From a virus, in the IMG/VR virus record IMGVR_UViG_3300046028_009474, positions 1 through 64,000 of that record: a stretch of 64,000 nucleotides of DNA. One strand, written 5' to 3'. The number at the start of each line of letters is the position of its first letter. Positions within the stretch are counted from its first letter, which is position 1. Below are positions 1-8,919 of this stretch, one piece after another. The translations under genes and the position numbers were made by a program. Below the pieces are notes generated by a model. That model made no database searches. It was not told where the DNA came from and was given only the letters and a program-made list of their open reading frames with translations.

Positions 1-3000
1 AATAGCGCTACTGGTTCATTCGTAACAACTGGAGCTACTGGTGCATTTTTAACAACTGGCGCTGCTGATTTGAGGTACGTTGAATTTATTGATCAGCCAG
101 TTTTTCAAACGGGAAATCAAATAGTCTCAGGAACCAAAACCTTTCATAGCGGTTTACTAGTTCAGAATGGCAATGTTGGCATTGGCACGCTCGCGCCAAC
201 CGCCAAGTTAGAAGTCGTTGGAGATTCTAAAATATCTGGCAACTTAACTATCACCAACTACAATAGTGGAGTAGATGCTCTTGATAGGTTTGCTATTGAT
301 GGTTTTAATGGTAGGTTATTTGGAGTGTCTGATAGTGTAACTGGCACGATATTTTCCGTGAACGATGCGGCTGGCTTGCCAGTGATTGAAGTGGAGTCGA
401 ATCTAACAGATAAGATTACCATGGGTACTTACGGTAGTAATGCTCTGGTTGTAAATGACACTAAGGTTGGTATCGGCACCGCAACTCCTTCGGGCAAATT
501 AGAAGTTATTGGTGACACTAAAATATCTGGCAATTTAATATTCACAGATGGCGGCACTAGAACTATTTCTGGAGCATCAAACACTGTAGCTGGAGCTGGT
601 ACATCTTTGAATATTCGAGGAGGCAATGCTAATACAGCTGGTGTGGGTGGTAGTATTAATCTTATCCCAGGTATTGGAGCTGGAGGTCCAGGTAATGGTG
701 ACATTAATATTGGTTCTAGTGCATTAGGTCTCCCTTATAATATTAATTTAAATGCTGGAGCTGGAACTTTTATAAATTATACAGGTCCAAATGTAGGAAC
801 TACATTGACAGTTAATGGCGGCGGTAGAGAGTTGATGAGTTTTAATTGGGACAATATTAACAACGTCACATCATTAAAGAGTAGCAGCGCATCATCTATA
901 AGATTATCTGGAGCATTAGACTATCAAATAATGGGCAGTACTCCCACATCTTCTAGAGCTGCATTAAACGTAGTAAACTCTAATAACTCTAGTATAGCTT
1001 ATTTTAGAAATGATGGGAACGTTGGGATTGGAACGACAACCCCTTCTGGTAAATTACAAGTTGTAGACTCGACAACGACAATGAGTCTTAAAGCAAGTTC
1101 TTTAATTAGTAATAATTTTGGGCTTGAAATATATGGACCACAATCTGGAACTTATGGTGTGTGGACATTTGCATCTAATATATATGGGAGTGCTGGGATA
1201 TATCAAAATAACTCTCCTAAAATTTATGCAGATGCAAATTCAAGTTTTATAACTGGAAATGGTGCTTTAGTTACAGCTGGAAATCTAGACGCAAGTATTT
1301 CAAATACTTATAGCAAAATTAATTTATCTCCATCATGGGTTGAGAATGCTATACAGTTTTTTGGCAATTCAAATTCAGAAAAAATGCGTATATCAAGCGC
1401 TAATGGTAATGTTGGAATTAATACAACAACTCCTTCTGGCAAATTACAAGTAAATGTAAACGCTGGAACTTCACAAGAAGCGCTTAGACTTGTTACTACT
1501 AGTGCTAGTTTAAATACTGGTTCATACATGTCATTTTTTAGCGACACAGCTGAATTAGCAAGAATTAAAGGATACACAACATCTCTTGGCGCAAATGTCG
1601 GGCAAATTCTTTTAAATCCAGTATACAATGGAACTGAAATGAATGGCGTTAAAATATTTGCTACGTCAGCAGGAGGAGCAGTTGGAATCAATACCACAAC
1701 AACAAACTCCACACTAACTGCCAAATCTCTATATAATGGAGCTACAATTCTCTCCCTATTAGATCACGCAGATGTTGAAAAATTTACTGTATTAAATAAT
1801 GGTAACCTTGGAATTGGAACTGGAACCCCTTCAACTAAATTAGAAATACTTACATCTGCTGCCGCTGACGGAATTAAATTAACAAGAGCTGATGGAGAAA
1901 GAGCAGCTTGGTTAGTTGATGATGCAAATGGTATTGGGGCTTTATATTTATTTAATGGAGGTAATAGTAATAGTGTTTATTTGGCGGGTAATGGTAGTAG
2001 CTTTATAAACGGCGGTAATCTCACTATGAATGGAGGAAACTTCGGCATAGGTACTGGAACTCCAGTTTCTAAATTAACTATTAGAGGATCATCCACATCA
2101 GAGCAAATTGGTACAGTTTATGATTCTACTAACACTGAAAGATTAGCTTTTTCATATAATGCTAATGGAACGACTGTAAGTAGTTATGGAGGAGTAGGAA
2201 CAAGCCAATTAATATTAAGAAGCAATAATAATTCAGATACAACTGTAGCGGCCCATAATGGAAGCATAAATATTAATCCAGGTCCATATGATGGAATTAA
2301 TAGTTTTGCATTTAATGCGGGAGCAATAAGTTCATACGTTACAAATGTAGCACTTGCTAAAACTCAAGCTTCACAAATCACAACTTCGTTACACGATAAC
2401 TCTGGTAACTATGGTCAAATTTATTTACAGCCATATATAAATGGAACTGCTCAAGTGGGTTTGATGGTCAAAGCAGTAACTGGTGGAGCTAATGTTGGAA
2501 TCAATACTATTAATCCTACTGCAAAATTAGAAGTAATTGGAAACACTAGAATATCTGGAAATTTATCTTTCCCAAACACAGGATCAGCTCAGATTGCTAG
2601 TACTGGTAGTTTAAACATAAATGTTGGTGGGTCTGGAAGAATAAATATTACTAGCGCTGGGCTTGTTAGTGTAATGCCAAACCAAACACCAGTACAAGGT
2701 GCAGGTTTTAGATTATATGATAATAATGCTGGCAGCTATCACGAGATTCATCAACAATATGGAGATTTTGCTTTTAATACAACAGCTGGTAATACGAGAT
2801 ATACCTTCTATGCTAATGGAAATAGTCTAGCTCACTTTTCTAGCACGAATAGCTATTTTATTGCACCAGGAAATTTTGGCATCGGCACATCTACCCCTAC
2901 TGCTAAGCTCGACATAGTAGATGCAACATTAGCAGGTTCTGCTAGTTTATCAGGATCAGCTTTAAACATTGCCCAAACTTGGAATACGTCGGGAACTCCT

Positions 3001-6000
3001 ACTGCCATCAAGTTAAATATTACTGACACCCTCTCTAATGCTTCCAGTAATTTAATGGATTTGCAAACTAGTGGCATTAGTCAGTTTAGAGTGAATAAGA
3101 GTGGGAGTTTTATTAAAGACTCTTTAGAAATAAATACTTCGGCTCCTGGAGTTGGTGGAGTCAAGCCTGTTTTAACTCTGTATAGAAATGGCAGCGGTGG
3201 TGATGGATCATCTATTTTATGGAAGAGAGATGGAGGTCAAGAACTTGGAGACTTGAGACTTTTGGGATCAGCTACTCTTCCAACTTTGGCTATAAATTTA
3301 AGAAATAACTATCTAGCTCAAACTGATGTAGCGAGTTTTAATCTAGTTGGATCTAATAGAAGTTCTATTTTATTTGGTACTCCAAATGGAGTGAGCAGTT
3401 CTACATTAAGCATTTTTAATAGTAGTGCCGCTCAAAATACTACGGGAATCATTCTTGGCAACATGTCTACTAGTGCCAATTCTAATGTAGACATAAGATT
3501 TCATAACTATTTAGGTAATCCTCATGCAGCGATAAGAGGGTTGTATACTGCGGGGGGAGGAAATCAAATAGGGGGATTAGGATTTCTCACAGCAAACGGA
3601 GGATCTCTAGTTGAAGCTATGAGAATCACTCCTACTAATAATGTTGGAGTGGGAACCACTGCTCCAACTGCGAATTTTGAAGTTGTGCAGCCTACCGTGG
3701 GAGTTGGCACCATTTCGATTGGAGATTATGGAACTACAGTTACTGGAGTTAATACTCAATTTTTAAATACTTTTAAAGCTGGAGACACTATTACTGCATC
3801 TGGTCAAACTATAACAATCTCAGCAGTTTCTTCAAATACATTAATGACGACTAGCCTTGCGGTTTCAGGAGTATCTGGAGCAGCTTATTCATTGGTTGGT
3901 GGTTCAAGATTTAGAGTATATGGCAATGGCGACATGACGCTAGGTAGCACATCAGTTGTCGAGAGAACAGCTAATATTGATGGAGTAAATGCTAATAGAT
4001 TACTTATTGCTGGGAATTTTGGTTTTGGTGGTGGTGGGTACGCTGTCAGATCATCTACTATAAATAGTAGCTCTAGATTGGTAGTTAGTTCTCCTAATAA
4101 TTCATCAGCAACATCTGCTTATTTATTAGGTACTGATGGATTGCAGAGAGATAAAGGTTTAATATATGATAATAGTGGTGATTATATATCACTTGTCAAT
4201 GGTTCTAATTCTAATAATGATTCTTATACTAGAAGATTAACTATTTTAAATAATGGCAATGTTGGAATAGGCACTACAACCCCAACAGAAAAACTAGATA
4301 TTATTGGCAATGCTAAAATATCAGCATCTCTCTCAACTAATACTCTTGGAGTTTCGGGGGCTAGCGTATTCAATTCATCCGCAGCGTTTACAGTGCGACC
4401 AACGGTTAATAGCTCTGGAGTTTTATTAGAGGGAGAGTTATCTACTGGAGCATTCTTAACGACTGGCGTTGCTGATACAAGATACGTAGCAACTGGCGCT
4501 ACGGGATCGTTCTTAACAACTGGCGTTGGAGATGCGCGATACGCATTTAGCAGCGCTACGGGATCGTTCCTAACAGCGACTACTGCTAACGCACTTTACG
4601 TTGAACTCGCTGATCAGCCAGTTTATCAAACTGGCACTCAAACGATTTCGGGATTAAAAACGTTTGCTGACGTTTTGAATTTAACAACGCAAGCGACTGC
4701 CTCAAATCACGCTGTTCGTGCTGACCGCAACTTTTCAGCAGGAGCTGGGCTTCTTGGTGGCGGCGATTTAACTTCTAACAGAACATTCTCCGTTGACACA
4801 TCAGCAGTGGTGACAACAGTGGGAACGCAAACGATTGCGGGAGTGAAAACATTTACCGAAAGACCTACAGTCAATAGCTCTGGCGTTTTATTAATAGGAG
4901 ACTCTGCCACTGGCGCATTTTTAACAACAGGCGCTGCTGATTTGAGATATGTAGCAACTGGCGCTACGGGATCGTTCTTAACGACTGGCGCTGCTAATTT
5001 ACAATATGTTGAATTTGCTGATCTTCCAGTTTTCCAAACTGGTAATCAAACGATTTCGGGAGTCAAAACGTTTGCGACTGGTTTATTAGTTCAAGGAGAC
5101 ATACAAGCTACCTCTATTACTACGAGTTCTATTACTACAAATTCTGCTACAGCTTTAAGTTTGCAATATGCTGCGGCTGGACATGTTGCTATACATACCA
5201 ATTTAAATATAGTTCCAGCAGGAGGTTCTATTTCAATAAATAACAACACATTCCTTACTAGCCGTGGAGCTGCTAATTTTAGACTAGGAGCAGCAGATGC
5301 TGCTGCACCAGTAGCACAAACACTTTCTGTTCAATCTGTAGCTGCTGGAATGACTAATACTGCTGGAGCAAACTTGACTGTGACTAGTTCTCAGGGAACA
5401 GGAACTGGAGTTGGTGGATCTATAATCTTCCAAGTAGCTCCAGCAGGAAGCTCTGGTACTAGTCAAAATGCTTTAATACCCAGAGTAATTTTCCCAGCAA
5501 CAAGTGCTGGTGGAGTAGTTATAGCATTTAATGCTTTAGACTCTTCAAACGTAGCTTTACGATCAACAGGAACAACTCTAGATATTGTTAGAGCGGATGC
5601 GGGAGCTTTTGCAAATTTAACAGCTCAGAATATTACAGCCCAGGGAACTATAACTACTAATAATTTTGCTATTATTTCTAATGTTAATGTTGCTGCAACA
5701 ACTGGAGAACAAATTGCATTCATTGCAAGCACTACAAGTAATGGCACTGCTGCTAATGGATTTGGCACACGCATCTCTTTGCGCACAGAATCTAGCACAA
5801 CTGCTAATAGAGATTCTGGAGCTATTGCTGCTGTTTGGAGCGATGCTACAGACGCTACAAGAACATCAGACTTACTATTATATAATACACTTAGTGGTAC
5901 ATTAACAGAGTGTTTAAGGATTTTAGGTACTAATGGTAATGTTGGCATTGGGACGGCAACTCCATCATATAAACTCACAGTAAATGGAGGAATATATATT

Positions 6001-6948
6001 TCCGCTGGAAATAGTCTAAATCTTGACACAGCTTCAAGTGGTGTAAAAACAATAACTGCATCAGGAAATGATATAGTAATCGGTGGCGGCGCTCATATAA
6101 TATCGGGTTATGGACTCTGGGCTAGAGGAACACGGTCAACAGGTATTGACGCTGTTGGTGCTGGAAGCGATTTACAATTAATTACTGCGGGCGCAGAGAA
6201 GGTGAGAGTTACAACAGCAGGCAATGTTGGCATTGGAACAACAACTCCATCTGAAAAATTAGAAGTTTCAGGCGGCAATGCTAAGATTAATGGAGTAGAC
6301 TCGGTGAGTTTAACTCTTAATAAATCAACTTCAACTAATAGCTCTTCTCTCTCATTTACAACATCAGGCTCTACTAATGCAACTATCCAACATGCTGCAT
6401 CAGGCAATTTTATTATACAAGGCCCTAATAGTTATACAACTCAAGTCGTTGCGGGAAATGGTGGAACATTATCATTGGGAACGGGCAGCAACGGCACAAT
6501 CATATTTAGTATTAACAGTAGTGAGGCAATAAGAATTTTAACAAACGGAAACGTTGGCATTGGAACGTCAACCCCAACAGAAAAACTAGAAATTGGCGGC
6601 AACGCTAAAGTCTCTGGTCACTTTTCTGCCGCAACCAAATCATTCTTAATTCCTCACCCCACTAAACCAACCAAACAACTTCAATACGCTTGTTTGGAAG
6701 GTCCAGAAAATGGCGTTTACATTCGCGGCAAGACTAATGAGTCTGTTATCATTCTCCCAGATTATTGGAAGGAGTTAGTAGACGAAGACTCTGTCACTGT
6801 CACAGTCACACCAATTGGTAAGTTTCAGCAGCTATTTGTTGCATCTCAGACTTCTGAGAGTGTAGAAATAGGTAATGTTGATGGTTTTTATAATTACGTA
6901 ATTTATGGAGAGCGTAAAGATGTTGATAAACTACAAACAGAAATTTAA
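1..6948 (+). CDS. Giant repetitive tail fibre protein (5' end outside window)
   Basis: Probable receptor-binding or long side-fibre structural protein. The frame is open from base 1, so the gene starts upstream; the TTG at 70 is only an in-frame codon, not the start. About 13 copies of a G(N/x)VGIGTxTPxxKLE-type repeat run along the protein, interspersed with variable beta-rich segments. Blocks of a second repeat, TGSFLTTGxxDxRYV, lie at the left edge and near 4440-5010. The last ~100 residues (from about 6640) are non-repetitive, with motifs SFLIPHP, LEGPENGVYIRG and YGERKD, a C-terminal domain familiar from marine phage fibre proteins. No peptidase S74 intramolecular chaperone is evident. 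It shares near-identical blocks with the fibre at 8920-12600. Structural role is confident; receptor and exact virion position are inferred. Confidence 0.85.
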   Translation, partial: NSATGSFVTTGATGAFLTTGAADLRYVEFIDQPVFQTGNQIVSGTKTFHSGLLVQNGNVGIGTLAPTAKLEVVGDSKISGNLTITNYNSGVDALDRFAIDGFNGRLFGVSDSVTGTIFSVNDAAGLPVIEVESNLTDKITMGTYGSNALVVNDTKVGIGTATPSGKLEVIGDTKISGNLIFTDGGTRTISGASNTVAGAGTSLNIRGGNANTAGVGGSINLIPGIGAGGPGNGDINIGSSALGLPYNINLNAGAGTFINYTGPNVGTTLTVNGGGRELMSFNWDNINNVTSLKSSSASSIRLSGALDYQIMGSTPTSSRAALNVVNSNNSSIAYFRNDGNVGIGTTTPSGKLQVVDSTTTMSLKASSLISNNFGLEIYGPQSGTYGVWTFASNIYGSAGIYQNNSPKIYADANSSFITGNGALVTAGNLDASISNTYSKINLSPSWVENAIQFFGNSNSEKMRISSANGNVGINTTTPSGKLQVNVNAGTSQEALRLVTTSASLNTGSYMSFFSDTAELARIKGYTTSLGANVGQILLNPVYNGTEMNGVKIFATSAGGAVGINTTTTNSTLTAKSLYNGATILSLLDHADVEKFTVLNNGNLGIGTGTPSTKLEILTSAAADGIKLTRADGERAAWLVDDANGIGALYLFNGGNSNSVYLAGNGSSFINGGNLTMNGGNFGIGTGTPVSKLTIRGSSTSEQIGTVYDSTNTERLAFSYNANGTTVSSYGGVGTSQLILRSNNNSDTTVAAHNGSININPGPYDGINSFAFNAGAISSYVTNVALAKTQASQITTSLHDNSGNYGQIYLQPYINGTAQVGLMVKAVTGGANVGINTINPTAKLEVIGNTRISGNLSFPNTGSAQIASTGSLNINVGGSGRINITSAGLVSVMPNQTPVQGAGFRLYDNNAGSYHEIHQQYGDFAFNTTAGNTRYTFYANGNSLAHFSSTNSYFIAPGNFGIGTSTPTAKLDIVDATLAGSASLSGSALNIAQTWNTSGTPTAIKLNITDTLSNASSNLMDLQTSGISQFRVNKSGSFIKDSLEINTSAPGVGGVKPVLTLYRNGSGGDGSSILWKRDGGQELGDLRLLGSATLPTLAINLRNNYLAQTDVASFNLVGSNRSSILFGTPNGVSSSTLSIFNSSAAQNTTGIILGNMSTSANSNVDIRFHNYLGNPHAAIRGLYTAGGGNQIGGLGFLTANGGSLVEAMRITPTNNVGVGTTAPTANFEVVQPTVGVGTISIGDYGTTVTGVNTQFLNTFKAGDTITASGQTITISAVSSNTLMTTSLAVSGVSGAAYSLVGGSRFRVYGNGDMTLGSTSVVERTANIDGVNANRLLIAGNFGFGGGGYAVRSSTINSSSRLVVSSPNNSSATSAYLLGTDGLQRDKGLIYDNSGDYISLVNGSNSNNDSYTRRLTILNNGNVGIGTTTPTEKLDIIGNAKISASLSTNTLGVSGASVFNSSAAFTVRPTVNSSGVLLEGELSTGAFLTTGVADTRYVATGATGSFLTTGVGDARYAFSSATGSFLTATTANALYVELADQPVYQTGTQTISGLKTFADVLNLTTQATASNHAVRADRNFSAGAGLLGGGDLTSNRTFSVDTSAVVTTVGTQTIAGVKTFTERPTVNSSGVLLIGDSATGAFLTTGAADLRYVATGATGSFLTTGAANLQYVEFADLPVFQTGNQTISGVKTFATGLLVQGDIQATSITTSSITTNSATALSLQYAAAGHVAIHTNLNIVPAGGSISINNNTFLTSRGAANFRLGAADAAAPVAQTLSVQSVAAGMTNTAGANLTVTSSQGTGTGVGGSIIFQVAPAGSSGTSQNALIPRVIFPATSAGGVVIAFNALDSSNVALRSTGTTLDIVRADAGAFANLTAQNITAQGTITTNNFAIISNVNVAATTGEQIAFIASTTSNGTAANGFGTRISLRTESSTTANRDSGAIAAVWSDATDATRTSDLLLYNTLSGTLTECLRILGTNGNVGIGTATPSYKLTVNGGIYISAGNSLNLDTASSGVKTITASGNDIVIGGGAHIISGYGLWARGTRSTGIDAVGAGSDLQLITAGAEKVRVTTAGNVGIGTTTPSEKLEVSGGNAKINGVDSVSLTLNKSTSTNSSSLSFTTSGSTNATIQHAASGNFIIQGPNSYTTQVVAGNGGTLSLGTGSNGTIIFSINSSEAIRILTNGNVGIGTSTPTEKLEIGGNAKVSGHFSAATKSFLIPHPTKPTKQLQYACLEGPENGVYIRGKTNESVIILPDYWKELVDEDSVTVTVTPIGKFQQLFVASQTSESVEIGNVDGFYNYVIYGERKDVDKLQTEI
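280..500 (+). repeat. Fibre repeat block A, copy 1
   Basis: This 221-base coding block is collinear, without gaps, with 9079-9299 in the second fibre gene. Both encode the series GRLFGVSDSVTGTIFSV, NDAAGLPVIEVESNLTDK and ITMGTYG. Most differences are synonymous third-position changes, so the block is shared by duplication or recombination and kept under protein-level selection. Confidence 0.85.
2911..3081 (+). repeat. Fibre repeat block B, copy 1
   Basis: This 171-base block is collinear with 9301-9471 and, with a short deletion, with 11053-11220. All three encode D-x-T-L-A-G...LSGS, QTWNT(S/T)G, PTAIKLN and SNLMDLQ. It is the most widely reused module in the two fibre genes. Confidence 0.8.
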
Positions 6949-6950
6949 AT

Positions 6951-7601
6951 ATGGCATGTAATTATCAAAGCAAAATTGTTACTAATGGACTGGTCTTGTG
7001 CTTGGACGCTGCGGATAAGAAGAGTTATCCTGGAAGCGGCACTGTTTGGACGGATAGAAGTGGGAATGGTAATAATGGGACGCTTATAGGTGGACCGACT
7101 TACAATAGCGCTAATGGAGGATCTATTGTTGTTGACGGAATTGATGATTATATTTCATCATTAACTCTAAGCACGTTATCTATAACAGATATTACTATTC
7201 AAGTATGGGTGTACCCAACTAATATAGCAGGAAATTATGTAACTGTATTTGATACTACTAGTAGACATTTATCATTATGGATTGGAAATAATTTTTATGG
7301 CTTAGGAGGAGCTTCAGCGCCAAGTTATGCACCATTTAATTGGCAAAATAATAATTGGGTTTGTATAACCATGGTAAAGTCTTCTACTACAGGACAAATT
7401 ATTAAAAATAATTATGATGTTTTTGAGAACATCTCAGCTGGATCTGCATTTACAAATCAACTACAGTTTGGATCAAATCCTTCTGGAGGTGGAAGCTCAT
7501 TTACGGGTAGATACGGTAGTATTAAATTATATAACAGAGCCTTAACCTCCCAAGAAATCAAACAAAACTTCAACGCCACAAGAGGAAGGTTCGGAATATG
7601 A
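6951..7601 (+). CDS. LamG/concanavalin-like adhesin, paralogue 1
   Basis: This 216-residue protein has the pattern of a LamG-like jelly-roll domain, a fold that binds sugars or proteins and is common on phage virions. Visible signatures are IVTNGLVLCLDAADKKSYPG at the N terminus, WTDRSGNGNNGTL, VDGIDDYI, and a C-terminal strand with YNRALTSQEIKQNFNATRG. It starts 2 bases after the giant fibre stop and overlaps the next paralogue by ATGA, so translation is probably coupled. No signal peptide or membrane segment is seen. A role as a fibre-tip or accessory adhesin is inferred from position between two fibre genes. Confidence 0.8.
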   Translation: MACNYQSKIVTNGLVLCLDAADKKSYPGSGTVWTDRSGNGNNGTLIGGPTYNSANGGSIVVDGIDDYISSLTLSTLSITDITIQVWVYPTNIAGNYVTVFDTTSRHLSLWIGNNFYGLGGASAPSYAPFNWQNNNWVCITMVKSSTTGQIIKNNYDVFENISAGSAFTNQLQFGSNPSGGGSSFTGRYGSIKLYNRALTSQEIKQNFNATRGRFGI

Positions 7602-8239
7602 GCTTGAGTCACTCTCCTAAAATTGTAACTAATGGGCTGGTCTTGTGTTTAGACGCCGCCGATAAGAAGAGTTATCCTGGAACTGGAACTACTTGGTTTG
7701 ATAGAAGTGTAAATAAAAATCATGGCACTCTAGTTAATGGAGTTGGATATGATAGTGGCAGTGGCGGATCTTTGACTTTTGATGGAATCGATGATTATGT
7801 ACAATTTGGTACAATTACCACTCAAACTGTTTGTTTTTGGGGTAGAATGGCTGTAGGCATACCAAGTTTTGCAGCATTAGTAGCTAGTTCTGTTGCTGGC
7901 GATGGCGCTCTTAGAACATATCCTGCTGGAACTTTTTCTATACCTGGTAATAGCGAGGATTATCATTTTGGTTTTAATTCCTCTTTTATGATAAATGGAG
8001 TATCTAACTTACCTAATAATGGAAGCAATGGTTTTGTTATTCCTAATGGCAGAACTTTATACCAAGATTTTTATGTTGGAGCAATAGGTCCAGCCAGAGG
8101 AATTTCGGCAATATCACATACCTTTGCTGGAAGACTTTTTAAAGGTAGAGTTTACGCTGTCAGTTTATATAATAGGCAGCTTACTCAAGCAGAACTTACA
8201 CAAAACTTCAACGCCACAAGAGGGAGGTACGGAATATGA
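7598..8239 (+). CDS. LamG/concanavalin-like adhesin, paralogue 2
   Basis: This is the second of three tandem paralogues (213 residues). The N-terminal (KIVTNGLVLCLDAADKKSYP) and C-terminal (LYNRQLTQAELTQNFNATRG) ends are almost identical to its neighbour's, while the central sheet residues (about 65-185) are completely different. That pattern fits a conserved attachment frame with a diversified binding face. ATGA overlaps occur at both ends. The ligand is unknown. Confidence 0.8.
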   Translation: MSLSHSPKIVTNGLVLCLDAADKKSYPGTGTTWFDRSVNKNHGTLVNGVGYDSGSGGSLTFDGIDDYVQFGTITTQTVCFWGRMAVGIPSFAALVASSVAGDGALRTYPAGTFSIPGNSEDYHFGFNSSFMINGVSNLPNNGSNGFVIPNGRTLYQDFYVGAIGPARGISAISHTFAGRLFKGRVYAVSLYNRQLTQAELTQNFNATRGRYGI

Positions 8240-8901
8240 GTTCTAGTGCTAGTCCTGATATTGTGACAAATGGTTTGGTATTGTGTTTAGACGCGGCGGA
8301 TAGGAAAAGTTATCCTGGCAGCGGCACTGTTTGGAATGATCGAAGCAGTAATAACAATCATGGAACATTAATTAATGGCCCCACATTTAGTGGTATTAAT
8401 GGTGGGTCTATTGTGTTTGATGGGAGTAATGACTTTGTAAGTTCTAACTATATGCCACCGACGGGCACAAATCCTAGAACTGTTTCTATATGGTTTAATC
8501 CTGATATAATACAAAATAAAAATCTATTAGGATATGGAACCGCTGGTCCATTGCAGATGTGGGATATATTATTATATACTGGCTCTGTTCAAGTTCATTT
8601 ATATGGATCAGATAATGTAGCAATTACTCCTTACCAAATTAATAAATGGCAAAATATTGTATTTACTTTTACGTATCCAACAATAACTGCGTACATGGAT
8701 GGCATACTAAAAAATAGCTATACAAATTCAGCAATAAACACTGGAACTGGAAATTCTTTAAGCTTATCAAAGGGGGTTTATAGCCCATACTCTTATTTCG
8801 ATGGATTGATGTCAAATGTTCAAATCTATAATCGCGCTTTATCAGAAGCAGAAATTAAACAAAACTTTAAAAATACTAAATCCAAATTCAACATCCTTTA
8901 A
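8236..8901 (+). CDS. LamG/concanavalin-like adhesin, paralogue 3
   Basis: Third tandem paralogue (221 residues). It keeps DIVTNGLVLCLDAADRKSYP, WNDRSSNNNHGTL, FDGSNDFV and the closing IYNRALSEAEIKQNF motif; the middle differs from the other two. The start overlaps the previous stop by ATGA. An 18-base gap with no evident ribosome-binding site precedes the next fibre gene. The same virion-adhesin role as its neighbours is inferred. Confidence 0.8.
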   Translation: MSSSASPDIVTNGLVLCLDAADRKSYPGSGTVWNDRSSNNNHGTLINGPTFSGINGGSIVFDGSNDFVSSNYMPPTGTNPRTVSIWFNPDIIQNKNLLGYGTAGPLQMWDILLYTGSVQVHLYGSDNVAITPYQINKWQNIVFTFTYPTITAYMDGILKNSYTNSAINTGTGNSLSLSKGVYSPYSYFDGLMSNVQIYNRALSEAEIKQNFKNTKSKFNIL

Positions 8902-8919
8902 AACTAATAAACAATCAAC

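Noticed and set aside
5284-5905. Small ORFs inside the giant fibre on both strands
   Set aside because: Low-complexity shadow translations of repeat DNA, with no start signals and no family pattern.
1-6948. Collagen-like or CRISPR repeats in the giant fibre
   Set aside because: Repeats are in-frame protein repeats (GIGT..P..KLE) with variable spacers; no Gly-X-Y register and no constant DNA repeat.
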